Positions 7,634-16,904 are shown, numbered from the stretch's first letter. The stretch is 64,000 nt of DNA from an uncultured Bacilli bacterium (GCA_910584165.1 CAJTZU010000001.1:372001-436000); one strand, 5' to 3'. Made by a program: numbers and translations. The notes: generated by a model from the sequence alone, not told the origin.

Positions 7634-9953
7634 TTTCTTCACCACCTAAAAATGTTAAATCTTCACATTCTTTTAAATTGACAACATCTTTTTCTGTATG
7701 ATAGCAAATATCATGAAAAGTACAATATTCACAACCAACATTTTCAAATCCAACTCGTTTGGGATTAATCGCAAATTCAGCGCTCTTAATATTCTCAATA
7801 GCAGTTTTGATTTTATCATCCACTATAGAAATCATATTATCCATTTCTTCTTCTGATAATATCTTACTGTAAGAATAAAATCCTTTCGAACTCTTTCTTA
7901 ATCCCTTAATTACTTCACTTGCCACATAAGAAGAATCAAATTCCCTTAAGACCATTTCATTAGAAGTACTATATCCTTGTAAATACAAATTTTTTCTTTT
8001 TTCTTTTTCATAGGTAGAATCCTTTTTCTTAGTAATCTCGTTATGAAGAATTTTTTGTAAATAAAATCCAGCAATCTTAGGATTTTTTATTTTCGAAAAA
8101 TGATTTACTAAATAAAGGTAAACAGGTAGCTGCATATCAATTCCATATGGAATCATATTTAAACTTAAATTAGGATTTCCTGTTTTATAGTCAATAACAG
8201 ATACTAAATTCTCTGATTTTTTTAATAACAATTTATCAATAATACCCATAAAAGTTATATTTTCTTCATTGGTTGGATGAGTATATATTTTTTCTTCATA
8301 ATAAGCATCATCAAAAGTAGAATATTGATACTGCCTTTTAATTTCATCTATGATAAATAATAGTTCTTCTTTCAACTTTTTTAAGAAAAATTCCTCTTTT
8401 TTAGAATGAATTAAAGTATTTTCTACAATATATTGGTTCCATTCCTTCTCAAAATCAAAACCTTCTTCAAATGCTTTTGAAAGAATATAATGAAATAAAT
8501 TTCCAATTTGTTGTAGAAAAGTACTTTCAAATATATTTAATTTTAATACTTTCTCTAAATAATAACGAAAACTGCATCTATAATAATTATCCATACTAGA
8601 ATAAGATAATAACAATTTATTTTCTAAAGCTTCCATTACTTTCTTAGAAGAAACTTTATGATATTGATTAGAATAATTCGCATAAGGAATATTATAATTT
8701 CCATATAAAAGTTCTAAATCTTTGTGACTAACATGATATTTATAATGATTATCTAACATATGACCAAGCAGAATCTGATTTACAAAATGACTATCTTGAT
8801 AAGAATATTCTATCTGCTTCTTCTCTAAATTTAACTCTTCTAATAAAGAAGATGGATAATAAGTATCTGTTAAAGATTTTTTCTTATAACTTAAAACAAT
8901 ATTTTTTGTAAGCATTAAGAAGTTCTTTACTTTCTCCTTTTCTTCTAAATTCTTTTCAGTAGAAATACTTCGCCCTAACTGTTCTAATTCTTTATCACTT
9001 AAGTACTCTTCTTCTTTATGAATAACTGGCAATACTCCTTGGTTAAAGCCTACAACAAATACATAATAATCTTCACTATAAATTGTTTCAATATTTCCCT
9101 CTTCTACGGCATTTTCTAATCTCTTAGAAGAAATTCTTTTTTTCTTTAATTCCTCTATCATCATACTGCGAGTAATCGAATCTTTTGGAAGTTCACTATA
9201 ATTATTAACAATTTCTAATAAAACTTCTAAGATTTCCTTCTCTTCTAAAGTATGAATAGAGTCCCCTAACTTAGTTAAAGATTCTTCAGTATCTTCCAAA
9301 GATAAGAATCTTTTTACAATAGAAGTTCCATAAATACTTTTACCTAGCTCTATATTAGTAGGAATATGATACCAAGAAAATATTCTAGAAATCGCCATTC
9401 TATATTCATCATTTACATTTATAATTTTTATTTTATTAGGTTCTACCCCATTTTTTAATAACTTACAAATTTGATGCGCTAAAAAATAGGCTTCTTCTTC
9501 TAACGTTGAAATCTCATAAATAGGTAATTTTCTATTTTTATAAGTTTCATTATCCATACATTGATAAGAAATACCTTCTAATAACTTTTTCTCCTCTTTT
9601 GATAAAAAAGTCTTATAAACGAATACTTTTTGCCTTTCTAAAAAAGAAGAAAATAATGACGTTTTGTATAATAGATTACTAGAAGATAAATATTCATAAA
9701 TGGATTTTAATCTATCTATTTTAGAACTACTACCATTCAGATAATATAAATTTCCTAAATAGATTTTAGCAATCCCTAAAGAAACTTTTTCTCTTTTCAT
9801 AACTTCATAAAGCGCTCTTTCATCATAAGAAAAGAATAACTTTTCTTTTAATTCTTGAAAAGTCATATATTTTCTCGATACTAATTTATTGCTATCTTTT
9901 TCTAATAGTGATTTCTTATTACCATTCGTTGTTAATATTAATGTATCATTCAT
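7617..9953 (-). CDS. addB: AddB-like exonuclease subunit
   Basis: Partner of AddA. Its ~778 residues make it far shorter than typical AddB (~1160). The C-terminal nuclease is intact (SVIDYKTGNP), and the four iron-sulfur cysteines of AddB are present: one in YRCSFRYY and three in CEYCTFHDIC (CX2CX5C). The N-terminus LILTTNGNKKS lacks the Walker A motif of classical AddB. The frame could start at 9971, but a TATAAT at 9970-9975 would place transcription inside that start; the ATG at 9953 has GGTGA five bases upstream. It forms an operon with addA. Confidence 0.88.
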   Translation of the reverse strand: MNDTLILTTNGNKKSLLEKDSNKLVSRKYMTFQELKEKLFFSYDERALYEVMKREKVSLGIAKIYLGNLYYLNGSSSKIDRLKSIYEYLSSSNLLYKTSLFSSFLERQKVFVYKTFLSKEEKKLLEGISYQCMDNETYKNRKLPIYEISTLEEEAYFLAHQICKLLKNGVEPNKIKIINVNDEYRMAISRIFSWYHIPTNIELGKSIYGTSIVKRFLSLEDTEESLTKLGDSIHTLEEKEILEVLLEIVNNYSELPKDSITRSMMIEELKKKRISSKRLENAVEEGNIETIYSEDYYVFVVGFNQGVLPVIHKEEEYLSDKELEQLGRSISTEKNLEEKEKVKNFLMLTKNIVLSYKKKSLTDTYYPSSLLEELNLEKKQIEYSYQDSHFVNQILLGHMLDNHYKYHVSHKDLELLYGNYNIPYANYSNQYHKVSSKKVMEALENKLLLSYSSMDNYYRCSFRYYLEKVLKLNIFESTFLQQIGNLFHYILSKAFEEGFDFEKEWNQYIVENTLIHSKKEEFFLKKLKEELLFIIDEIKRQYQYSTFDDAYYEEKIYTHPTNEENITFMGIIDKLLLKKSENLVSVIDYKTGNPNLSLNMIPYGIDMQLPVYLYLVNHFSKIKNPKIAGFYLQKILHNEITKKKDSTYEKEKRKNLYLQGYSTSNEMVLREFDSSYVASEVIKGLRKSSKGFYSYSKILSEEEMDNMISIVDDKIKTAIENIKSAEFAINPKRVGFENVGCEYCTFHDICYHTEKDVVNLKECEDLTFLGGEENAKLD

Positions 9954-9997
9954 ACACTTCACCATATTCATTATATCATATTATCTATTTAGAATAA

Positions 9998-10023
9998 TAA
10001 AAAAGACAAGTAAAACTTGTCCA
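9998..10023 (-). terminator. Hairpin terminator
   Basis: Stem GACAAG/CTTGTC with loop TAAAA and, on the minus strand, a following T run, just after the gene at 10030-12105. Confidence 0.75.
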
Positions 10024-10029
10024 TTTACC

Positions 10030-12105
10030 TCAAAGTCTCAGTCCCCTATCTTCCCTCGCTTGCCCTTCATCGAAAGTTTTTTCTAAAGATTTAGGAGAAA
10101 GTTTATAAATGTCTCCTAAACAAAGGTTTCTTATTCGCTTATGTGCATCATCCATTTGTGGTGCTAGATCATCACTAACATATCTTTGAAATGATAATCT
10201 TTCTTCAAATTTCCTATAACCCTTATCAGACATAGATATATCTCTTGATAATGCTCCAAACGGAGACCTCTCACTTTCTAAGGGAAAGTTAACTCCTGGT
10301 TCTTTTCCCGAAACATCAAAAGGCAAAGTAGGCTTTCTTGGGTCAACCATGTACTCTGTAAATCCTAATTCTTCTCGTGAAATTTCTAATGGTATAGATG
10401 GTGACATCATATATTTAGTATCTCTTTCAAATTCTTCTGAAAAACTATCTGAAATAGTCCTATTGCCAAAATCACGAGGTTCTTGCTGCGAATTAAAAGG
10501 ATTAAGATTATCTGATTTAATTGGTTCCGCAACTTCCTCTGAAATATTTTTAGGCGATAGAAATTCATCATTTTCTTGTACATCTAAATTTGATGATATA
10601 TTATAAAAATTATCTAAAGAATGCCTAGAAGAAAAATCAGAATTAGGTAAAGCTAAATTTTTATTATCATAGGAATCATTATTGCCTTTTCCTAATTTCT
10701 TCCCTACTCTATAAGTTTGAATAGCATCTTTTATCATTTTAATATCTAATTCAACATTAGTCTTCTTTAAATCTACATCTTGTAAAGGGATATTTTGTTC
10801 CTCACTTAATTGTGGATTCTTACTATCATTATAAACATTATAGACTAAACTAGTAGCTAGTTCATCTTTCATTTCTGCTTGTTTCTTTTCTATTGCTTTT
10901 CTATAGAAGTTACGCTTTGCTATAAAAGTTGGATATTCGCAAAGTTTTTTACTACCAGCTTTAAAAGGTTGAAAATATTTAATAGAAACACAAAAGTCTG
11001 CTATTCTTTGATATTGCACATCTGTAAATTCTAAATTAATCTGTAATTTTTCTCTTACATAATTTTTAAAATATACACAAGTATTTAAGAAAATGGTAAC
11101 GTCTAGTTCAGAAGTTTTTTGTAATCCAATTAAAATGTTATCAATGTATTGCTGCAATGCGATAATTTCTTTTTGAGTGAAATTTCTTTGTAAATAATAT
11201 CTTGACATTTTATCTAATTTAGAGAACCAAGAATACCCTTTTTGAAAGAAATTATCATAAGAAAATTCATTAAAATCTATTTGTTCATACCTCTTAGGTA
11301 AAGGAAATCTATACTCTCCTACAGAAACAGCAGATGCAGAAAACTCTTTTAAAAATAATAAGCTTTTTTTATCTACATTATCAAATGATATACTAGCATA
11401 CCGTAATTCAACAGAAGATTCTTTCACGGCATCTAATCTTTGAATGAGTTGTTCAGGCATAATTGTCATTCCATCTACATTTCTTTTAATAATATCATCC
11501 GTTAGTAACGCATATATCGTTTCTTTTATTTCTCCATCTATATAGCAAAAAAATTCCGTATCTATTAAAGTTCTTACAACTGGATTTTGTAGTTGATAGT
11601 ACAAATATAAATCATGTCCACTAGGCTTTGATTTATCCTTAGCGCCCCATGCAAATTCAAAATGAGAGTCTTTTTGCTCACTTTTTAACTTTACCAATCT
11701 TAAATCTTCTAAATTATTATCAGTAAGTAAATCTAATATTAACTTTGGAGAACCTATGTACTTTAATTTTTTTTCATTGCCAGCTAAAGATTGATACCAT
11801 TCTTTACTACCAATAGGAGGAACTTCAACACTCTTTCCACCTATAGTCAATTTTTGTTTAATAGGACTTGAGAATGCTAAACTTCTACGAAAATCATCAT
11901 AAAGCATGTTTGCTTTTAAAGCAAGTTCTATAGAAAAAGCAAAAGACTCTCCAGCAATATTATACCTGCCTTCTTCAGAATATTCTTGGATTTTAGAAGG
12001 AGAAGTGAGATATTCTTCCGCTACATTTATACGCATAAAACTGTTCTCTATTGTTTTAGAGCCTATTTTTCTAAATTCTTCTTCTATTCTAGCTTGTTCA
12101 TCCAT
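10030..12105 (-). CDS. Hypothetical protein with HEPN-like N-terminus
   Basis: A 691-residue protein of no recognised family. The N-terminal ~70 residues contain the segment AGESFAFSIELALKANML, which resembles the helix-rich core of substrate-binding HEPN domains; this is a weak pattern match. Residues ~100-460 look globular and mostly helical. The last ~220 residues are Asp/Ser/Pro-rich and likely disordered. No signal peptide or membrane segment is seen. The ribosome site is poor (GAGGCG). It stands alone, with a terminator after it and no obvious partner. Confidence 0.65.
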   Translation of the reverse strand: MDEQARIEEEFRKIGSKTIENSFMRINVAEEYLTSPSKIQEYSEEGRYNIAGESFAFSIELALKANMLYDDFRRSLAFSSPIKQKLTIGGKSVEVPPIGSKEWYQSLAGNEKKLKYIGSPKLILDLLTDNNLEDLRLVKLKSEQKDSHFEFAWGAKDKSKPSGHDLYLYYQLQNPVVRTLIDTEFFCYIDGEIKETIYALLTDDIIKRNVDGMTIMPEQLIQRLDAVKESSVELRYASISFDNVDKKSLLFLKEFSASAVSVGEYRFPLPKRYEQIDFNEFSYDNFFQKGYSWFSKLDKMSRYYLQRNFTQKEIIALQQYIDNILIGLQKTSELDVTIFLNTCVYFKNYVREKLQINLEFTDVQYQRIADFCVSIKYFQPFKAGSKKLCEYPTFIAKRNFYRKAIEKKQAEMKDELATSLVYNVYNDSKNPQLSEEQNIPLQDVDLKKTNVELDIKMIKDAIQTYRVGKKLGKGNNDSYDNKNLALPNSDFSSRHSLDNFYNISSNLDVQENDEFLSPKNISEEVAEPIKSDNLNPFNSQQEPRDFGNRTISDSFSEEFERDTKYMMSPSIPLEISREELGFTEYMVDPRKPTLPFDVSGKEPGVNFPLESERSPFGALSRDISMSDKGYRKFEERLSFQRYVSDDLAPQMDDAHKRIRNLCLGDIYKLSPKSLEKTFDEGQAREDRGLRL

Positions 12106-12163
12106 CTTCTAGCGCCTCAATTCCAGTACCGTATTCTTTATTAATAGTATACCACATTATACT

Positions 12164-12190
12164 AAAAAAGAGCTAACTTTTGTTAACTCT
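12164..12190 (-). terminator. Hairpin terminator of the rhodanese gene
   Basis: AGAGCTAAC/GTTAACTCT stem (one G-U pair on the RNA) with a TTTT loop and a T run on the minus strand. It overlaps the end of the coding region. Confidence 0.7.
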
Positions 12191-12464
12191 AAAGAGAAAC
12201 TTTACCTAAATCATATACATTCGAATATCCCATACTAAGAAGAAGATTAGATGCTATTTTACTTCTATTTCCTGTTGAGCAATATAATATTAAAATAGAA
12301 TCTTTAGAATAGTTTCTTACTCCTTCTAATATACGCTCATGAGGAATATTAATAGCCCCTTCTAGATGATGAATAGAATATTCTTCTTTACTTCTCACAT
12401 CAATAATAGTAGCGCCTTTTCTTTGATATTTAGGTAATTCTTCTAACGATAGTTTATGAATCAT
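12189..12464 (-). CDS. Single-domain rhodanese
   Basis: A 91-residue rhodanese-like sulfurtransferase or sulfur carrier. The active loop is YCSTGNRS with the catalytic Cys at about residue 62, and the CH2A-like motif IIDVRSKEEY is near residue 20. Such single-domain proteins (PspE/YqhL-like) carry persulfide in the cytoplasm; the acceptor is unknown. ThiI in this window has no rhodanese domain of its own, so a link to tRNA thiolation is possible, but that is inference. Terminators on both sides make it a single-gene unit. Confidence 0.85.
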   Translation of the reverse strand: MIHKLSLEELPKYQRKGATIIDVRSKEEYSIHHLEGAINIPHERILEGVRNYSKDSILILYCSTGNRSKIASNLLLSMGYSNVYDLGKVSL

Positions 12465-12578
12465 ATTCTCCTACCTAATCATTACTAACCATTATTCAAA
12501 GGAAAAGACATACAATAAATAATTGATTAGTTAATAAAGTATATGTAATAATACTTATTTGAGATAGTTCTTTTCCAC

Positions 12579-12602
12579 AAAAAAACGACTGATTGTCGTT
12601 TT
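12579..12602 (-). terminator. Hairpin terminator of the uppS-cdsA-rseP operon
   Basis: Stem AAAACGAC/GTCGTTTT with loop TGATT, followed on the minus strand by a T run. It overlaps the rseP stop codon. Confidence 0.8.
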
Positions 12603-13917
12603 AAATAATTCTTAATATATCATTAAAAGTAATATATACCATTAAAATCATAAGAAGAATAAATCCTATATTATGAATAATGTTTTCTACTTTAGGGCTC
12701 ACTGGACTCCCTTTTATTTTTTCAATTATTAAGAATAAAGCGTGTCCACCATCAAATGCTGGAAGTGGTAATATATTGATAAATCCTACATTGACACTAA
12801 GCATCGCTAAAAGAGAAACTAAACTCATAATTCCTGCTTTTCCTGCTTCTCCTACTACATTATAAATACCAACTGGGCCAGATAACATATCTAACCCTAA
12901 TTTACCAGTAAATAAATAAAGAACAGTAAAGAACATTTGCTCTATCATACTAAAGAATTTTCCAAAAGCATAACGGATAGATGCGAAAAAGCCACTTGCT
13001 TCCTCACCTGTAATATAAAAGCCATAAGTATATCCACGTAAAGTATCGTCTTCTAATTCTTTTGCTGTAATGGAAAGATCTTCTATATCTCCTTCACTAT
13101 TTTCTACTTTTAATAAAAATTCATCTTCCCCAATTTTTTCTAATTCTTTTAACAAAACTAGATAATCATGAATCTCTAAATCATTAATAGAAACGATTTT
13201 ATCTCCCTCTTTTAGACCATCTATACTAGATTCTAAAATAGAAATAACACCTTCCTCTTTTTCCGTAATAGTAAATCCATAATCTTTTCCATGAATAAGA
13301 TTTTTTTCTCCAACTGCAATAGGATGAATATCTATATTTTCTTTTGTACCATCTTTTTTCTTTACTGTAATCGTAAAATCTTTACTTCCTGGAACAGTCA
13401 TTTCAAGGGCTAATTTATCATAATTATTAACAAAATTACCATCAACAGAAACAATTTTATCACCATCATCTAATCCAGCTATAATGCTTCCATCAACATA
13501 AACAGAATTAAGAGATAACGTACTAGTCATTCCTACGATAAATAAAAGTACAATCGCTAAAATAAAATTCATCATAACACCTGCAACCATAACCATAAAT
13601 CTACTAAACCATGGTTTTGATTGTAATCTTTGATCCTCGGGAATATTTTCATCTACTTCTACTTCTTCTCCAGCCATTTGAACAAACCCACCAATTGGAA
13701 GTAAGCGAATAGAATATTCTGTTTCATCTTCTACATATTTTATTTTACCATTTTTATCTTTTATTTTTTTCTTGCGTTTCCATTTAAAAAGTCTAGGACC
13801 CATTCCTATTGAAAATTCATAGACATAAACTCCTGCTCTTTTAGCAAATATAAAATGTCCTGTCTCATGAACAAGTACTACAATTCCTAAAATTAATATA
13901 AAATAAATTATTGTCAT
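12601..13917 (-). CDS. rseP: RIP zinc metalloprotease RseP/RasP
   Basis: Site-2 protease that cuts transmembrane segments of anti-sigma factors, FtsL and signal-peptide remnants. 438 residues. The zinc motif HETGH (17-21) lies in the first membrane helix, and the second active-site segment LPLPAFDGGH (~380) in the third. Two PDZ-like domains lie between them. The second motif has Phe where Leu is usual (LDGG). AGGAGG precedes the ATG. It follows cdsA by 14 bases, the usual Bacilli order uppS-cdsA-rseP, though dxr, normally between cdsA and rseP, is absent here. Confidence 0.95.
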   Translation of the reverse strand: MTIIYFILILGIVVLVHETGHFIFAKRAGVYVYEFSIGMGPRLFKWKRKKKIKDKNGKIKYVEDETEYSIRLLPIGGFVQMAGEEVEVDENIPEDQRLQSKPWFSRFMVMVAGVMMNFILAIVLLFIVGMTSTLSLNSVYVDGSIIAGLDDGDKIVSVDGNFVNNYDKLALEMTVPGSKDFTITVKKKDGTKENIDIHPIAVGEKNLIHGKDYGFTITEKEEGVISILESSIDGLKEGDKIVSINDLEIHDYLVLLKELEKIGEDEFLLKVENSEGDIEDLSITAKELEDDTLRGYTYGFYITGEEASGFFASIRYAFGKFFSMIEQMFFTVLYLFTGKLGLDMLSGPVGIYNVVGEAGKAGIMSLVSLLAMLSVNVGFINILPLPAFDGGHALFLIIEKIKGSPVSPKVENIIHNIGFILLMILMVYITFNDILRII

Positions 13918-13931
13918 CTATCTGTTGCCTC

Positions 13932-14732
13932 CTATAATATGTTTATAAACAAGCTAAACGCTAACATAACAAAAATAATACTATCTAAACGGTCTAAAAT
14001 ACCGCCATGACCTGGCATAATATTTGAAAAATCCTTTTTATTATAATGTCTTTTAATGGCGGAAAAAAATAAATCTCCTAATTGTCCAATAATACTTAAA
14101 AACAAAGTAATTAAAATTAAATTGGATAAAATAACCTCTGGGTTGATAACTGTTTTATAAAACATGACTGCTATAAAGGTTCCAAGAATAGTTCCACCAA
14201 CAAATCCTTCCCAAGTCTTCTTAGGAGATATTACTTCTAACAATTTATTTTTTCCAATTAATTGTCCTGTAAAAAGAGCAAATGTATCTGTAAAAACAGT
14301 TATACATAATAAATATAATAGCAAAGATGGATTCATATTATAATACGTAATAAAGAAAGACATAGAAAGTCCTATAAATAACACTCCTGTTGTTACATAA
14401 CAAGCATCATTAATACTATAAACTTTCTTCTCATGAAATAGTACCATTGGTAATAAAAAGACTAAAAAGATACCTGTTAGAAAGCGAAAATCAATAGATA
14501 ATACAGATGTCTCACTGACCTTAACATTTAAAACTAATAATGGAATCCATAAATAAGCAAGTAATTTAATAAAGATAGGAAGTTCCTTTTCATTTTCTTT
14601 CATATCTAAATATTCTTTTAGGCCAAGCATCCCCAAAAGAAATACTCCCACTGAGTAAATAATTCCACCACTTAAATAAATTGGTAGAACAATTAAAAAT
14701 AATATAATTGCACTAATGATTCTTACTTTCAT
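13932..14732 (-). CDS. cdsA: Phosphatidate cytidylyltransferase
   Basis: CdsA makes CDP-diacylglycerol from phosphatidic acid and CTP in the membrane, the precursor for phosphatidylglycerol and cardiolipin. The 266-residue protein has about seven hydrophobic segments. The family signature near the C-terminus is complete: SAIKRHYNKKD followed by GHGGILDRLDS. An in-frame TTG at 14747 lies in the Shine-Dalgarno region itself; GGAGGT at 14741-14746 points to the ATG at 14732. It overlaps the end of uppS by 20 bases, so translation is probably coupled. Confidence 0.95.
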   Translation of the reverse strand: MKVRIISAIILFLIVLPIYLSGGIIYSVGVFLLGMLGLKEYLDMKENEKELPIFIKLLAYLWIPLLVLNVKVSETSVLSIDFRFLTGIFLVFLLPMVLFHEKKVYSINDACYVTTGVLFIGLSMSFFITYYNMNPSLLLYLLCITVFTDTFALFTGQLIGKNKLLEVISPKKTWEGFVGGTILGTFIAVMFYKTVINPEVILSNLILITLFLSIIGQLGDLFFSAIKRHYNKKDFSNIMPGHGGILDRLDSIIFVMLAFSLFINIL

Positions 14733-15447
14733 AATCAATACCTCCAAATCTACGATTTCTTTTATTATATGTTAAAATAGCTTTATCAAATTCGTCCGTA
14801 CTAAAAGAAGGAAAATAAGCTTTTGGAAAATACATTTCAGCATAGCTTAGTTGATAAAGCATAAAATTACTGACTCTGACTTCTCCACTAGTACGAATTA
14901 GTAAATCAATATCGGGTAAATCCTGAAATAAATAATGAGAAAAACTATCTTCTGTAATAGACTCAATCTTTAATTTTTCTTCCCTTACTAATAAAGATAT
15001 ATTCTTTACAGCTTCTACAATTTCCAAACGGCCACCATAATTGATACAAACATTTAAAATTCCACTACTATTTTTTTCCGTATTACGTTCTATTTCATTC
15101 ATAAGTTCTATTGCTTTTTTAGGAATTGGTTCGCTTCTTTTACCTGAAAATAAAACTTTAATATCCCTTTTTGCTATATAATCTGAATATTCTTTCATTT
15201 TTTCTACGAATAGATTCATTAAAAAATCAACTTCTGCTTTTGGTCTTTTAAAATTCTCTGTAGAAAAAGCATAAATACTTAAGACTTTAATCCCCTTTTG
15301 AAATATATATTCACTAAGAGTCTTTAAATTTTCATATCCAGCTAAATGGCCTTCACTTCTTTTTTTACCACGCTCTAAAGCCCATCTTCCGTTTCCATCC
15401 ATTATAATAGCTACATGGGTAGGAATTTTTAATCCTGTATAATCCAT
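14713..15447 (-). CDS. uppS: Isoprenyl (undecaprenyl) diphosphate synthase
   Basis: Cis-prenyltransferase that extends farnesyl diphosphate to undecaprenyl diphosphate, the lipid carrier for wall synthesis. 244 residues. The N-terminal MDGNGRWA motif carries the catalytic Asp, FSTENFKRP the next conserved block, and the C-terminal IRTSGE...SNFMLYQLSYAE block the diphosphate-binding Arg/Ser. GGAGG is close to the ATG. A TATAAT box lies upstream at about 15470. First gene of the uppS-cdsA-rseP operon; frr, often upstream of uppS, is not here. Confidence 0.96.
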   Translation of the reverse strand: MDYTGLKIPTHVAIIMDGNGRWALERGKKRSEGHLAGYENLKTLSEYIFQKGIKVLSIYAFSTENFKRPKAEVDFLMNLFVEKMKEYSDYIAKRDIKVLFSGKRSEPIPKKAIELMNEIERNTEKNSSGILNVCINYGGRLEIVEAVKNISLLVREEKLKIESITEDSFSHYLFQDLPDIDLLIRTSGEVRVSNFMLYQLSYAEMYFPKAYFPSFSTDEFDKAILTYNKRNRRFGGIDYESKNH

Positions 15448-15506
15448 TTTTCCTCCATTTTAATTAACCAATACTATTATAACACAAATTAAGATTGGTG
15501 GAAAAT

Positions 15507-15531
15507 AAAAAAGTAGTTATCCTACTTTTTT
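15507..15531 (-). terminator. Hairpin terminator of rpsP-khpA
   Basis: AAAAAAGTAG/CTACTTTTTT with loop TTATC. The khpA stop codon forms the start of one arm. Confidence 0.85.
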
Positions 15532-15758
15532 GCATCAATATTAATTCTTACTCTTCCTTGGTCTGTCGTATATGCTGCTGCTTGAACTAAGGTACGAATA
15601 GCATTTGCTATCTTTCCAGCTCTACCAATAACAGCGCCTAAATCTTCTTCTGCTACTAAAACTTCAATAGTTCCATCTTCTTTTTTAGTAACTTCGACAC
15701 TAGTAGGATTTTTCACAATATTTTTTACTAAATATTCTGTTAGTTCTACCAAACTCAT
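15522..15758 (-). CDS. khpA: KH-domain RNA-binding protein KhpA
   Basis: A 78-residue single type-II KH domain of the KhpA (YlqC) family, which pairs with KhpB/EloR and influences cell elongation and division through RNA binding. The GXXG loop is seen in AVIGRAGKIA. Its position directly after rpsP is the classical one in Firmicutes. Its ATG shares one base with the rpsP stop (TAATG), so it is translationally coupled. The rimM-trmD-rplS genes that often follow are absent here. Confidence 0.93.
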   Translation of the reverse strand: MSLVELTEYLVKNIVKNPTSVEVTKKEDGTIEVLVAEEDLGAVIGRAGKIANAIRTLVQAAAYTTDQGRVRINIDAKK

Positions 15759-16042
15759 TATTTATCTTCTTTCTTAGTCATTTTTGACTCATGGAACTTT
15801 TTCATAATTCCTTCTCTACTAAGTAAATCTCTTACTGTATCTGTAGGAATTGCTCCATTATGTAACCAAGATAAAGCCTTTTCTTCGTCAATTTTTACAA
15901 CAGCTGGAGTTTCAATTGGATTATAATAACCAATTTCTTCAATAAATCTTCCATCCCTTGGACTTCTTGTATCAGCTGCTACAATACGATAAAATGGTCT
16001 TTTTTTAGCACCCATTCTTCTTAATCTTAATTTAACTGCCAT
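15758..16042 (-). CDS. rpsP: 30S ribosomal protein S16
   Basis: S16, a small-subunit assembly protein. 94 residues, normal for the family, with the N-terminal signature VKLRLRRMGAKKRPFYRIV and the following ADTRSPRDGRFIEEIGYYNP. It has a near-consensus promoter and a GGAGGAG ribosome site. The C-terminus is a short Lys-rich tail (KMTKKEDK). Confidence 0.98.
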   Translation of the reverse strand: MAVKLRLRRMGAKKRPFYRIVAADTRSPRDGRFIEEIGYYNPIETPAVVKIDEEKALSWLHNGAIPTDTVRDLLSREGIMKKFHESKMTKKEDK

Positions 16043-16066
16043 AGTTTCTCCTCCGTTTCTTTAAAG

Positions 16067-16110
16067 ATAATATCATAAAGAAATAAGTTTGTCAACTATT
16101 TATGGTTGAC
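16067..16110 (-). promoter_or_regulatory. rpsP promoter with inverted repeat
   Basis: On the minus strand TTGACA (16095-16090) and TATTAT (16072-16067) are 17 bases apart. An inverted repeat, GTCAAC-N8-GTTGAC (16091-16110), overlaps the -35 box and could bind a regulator or be chance. Confidence 0.75.
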
Positions 16111-16189
16111 GATATATCAAAATAAATTTTTACAGAGACTAATATCATTACTTATCTCCCTTTCTATTTTCTTTGTAACATTAAAAATC

Positions 16190-16217
16190 AAAAAAGATGA
16201 GCGAAGTTCGCCCATCT
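16190..16217 (-). terminator. Second terminator after cotE
   Basis: A GC-richer stem (GATG.GCGAA/TTCGC.CATC) with a T run on the minus strand, 7 bases downstream of a first hairpin. Confidence 0.75.
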
Positions 16218-16223
16218 AAAATG

Positions 16224-16256
16224 AAAAAGTATGTCAATAACTTTATTTGACATACT
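16224..16256 (-). terminator. First terminator after cotE
   Basis: Ten-base stem AGTATGTCAA/TTGACATACT, followed on the minus strand by TTTTT. It overlaps the TAG stop of the cotE-like gene. Confidence 0.8.
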
Positions 16257-16785
16257 ATAGATATTCTTCATTTACTTCTTCATCTATTTTCTCTAAATCT
16301 TCTTCTTTTACCTCATCCTCAATAATATCCCATGGGTCTTCCTCTTCTTCAATTGCTATTTTCATTTTCGTTTCCCCTACAATTTCTACACCCAATTCTT
16401 TTTCTATTGTAAAATGAATTTGCTTACCATCTATTTTAACATCCGAACAATTTGGTTGATAAAGTGTTCTAACAATGATATCGGTATCTTCTGATAAATC
16501 AGCATTACTTCTAAGTCTTACATTAAAAGTATCATTGTATTCTATCTTTTTATTAGCTACCATGGTTTTACTATCATTATCATAAGAATACCAAATATTC
16601 ACATCAAAAGAACCATTTACTCCTACCTGCTCACCCGTTTTATATCCTTTAAACTTATGATTAATAACCCAGCATCCCAAAACGGTAGATGGAGACTCTT
16701 CCACTTCTATTTCATAATTATTTTTAAAACTTTTTTTCCCTTTTCCAATAATTGATTTTGCCACAATTTCTTTATAGGCTGCCAT
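16255..16785 (-). CDS. cotE: Outer spore coat morphogenetic protein CotE family
   Basis: A 176-residue CotE-type protein. In Bacillus CotE forms the scaffold between inner and outer spore coat. The family pattern is recognisable from memory: YKEIVAKSIIGKGKK at the N-terminus, LGCWVINH, VNIWYSY, then LYQPNCSDV and VEIVGETK, and an acidic C-terminal tail of Asp/Glu residues. A GTG at 16800 would overlap the Shine-Dalgarno site; GAGGAG indicates the ATG at 16785. It is a single-gene unit ended by two consecutive terminators. No clear sporulation promoter was identified upstream. Confidence 0.92.
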   Translation of the reverse strand: MAAYKEIVAKSIIGKGKKSFKNNYEIEVEESPSTVLGCWVINHKFKGYKTGEQVGVNGSFDVNIWYSYDNDSKTMVANKKIEYNDTFNVRLRSNADLSEDTDIIVRTLYQPNCSDVKIDGKQIHFTIEKELGVEIVGETKMKIAIEEEEDPWDIIEDEVKEEDLEKIDEEVNEEYL

Positions 16786-16904
16786 ATAATCACTCCTCAC
16801 TTTAATTTATGCGTTCCTATGGAAAATGTACCATTTTTTATAAAATTCTTAATAAAAAAAACTAAATATGATATAATAAGGGTGACTTTTAGGAGGTAAT
16901 CATT

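Noticed and set aside
12465..12600. Inverted repeats CTAATCA/TGATTAG and GGAAAAGA/TCTTTTCC in the gap between rseP and the rhodanese gene, which could cross like a pseudoknot.
   Set aside because: Arms are 7-8 bases in AT-rich DNA 40-60 bases apart, and no known riboswitch core is seen; chance is likely.
13932..14747. Upstream TTG/GTG starts for cdsA, miaB, cotE, addA and rpmF.
   Set aside because: Each lies in or before a Shine-Dalgarno site that serves a later ATG, and adds residues with no family similarity.
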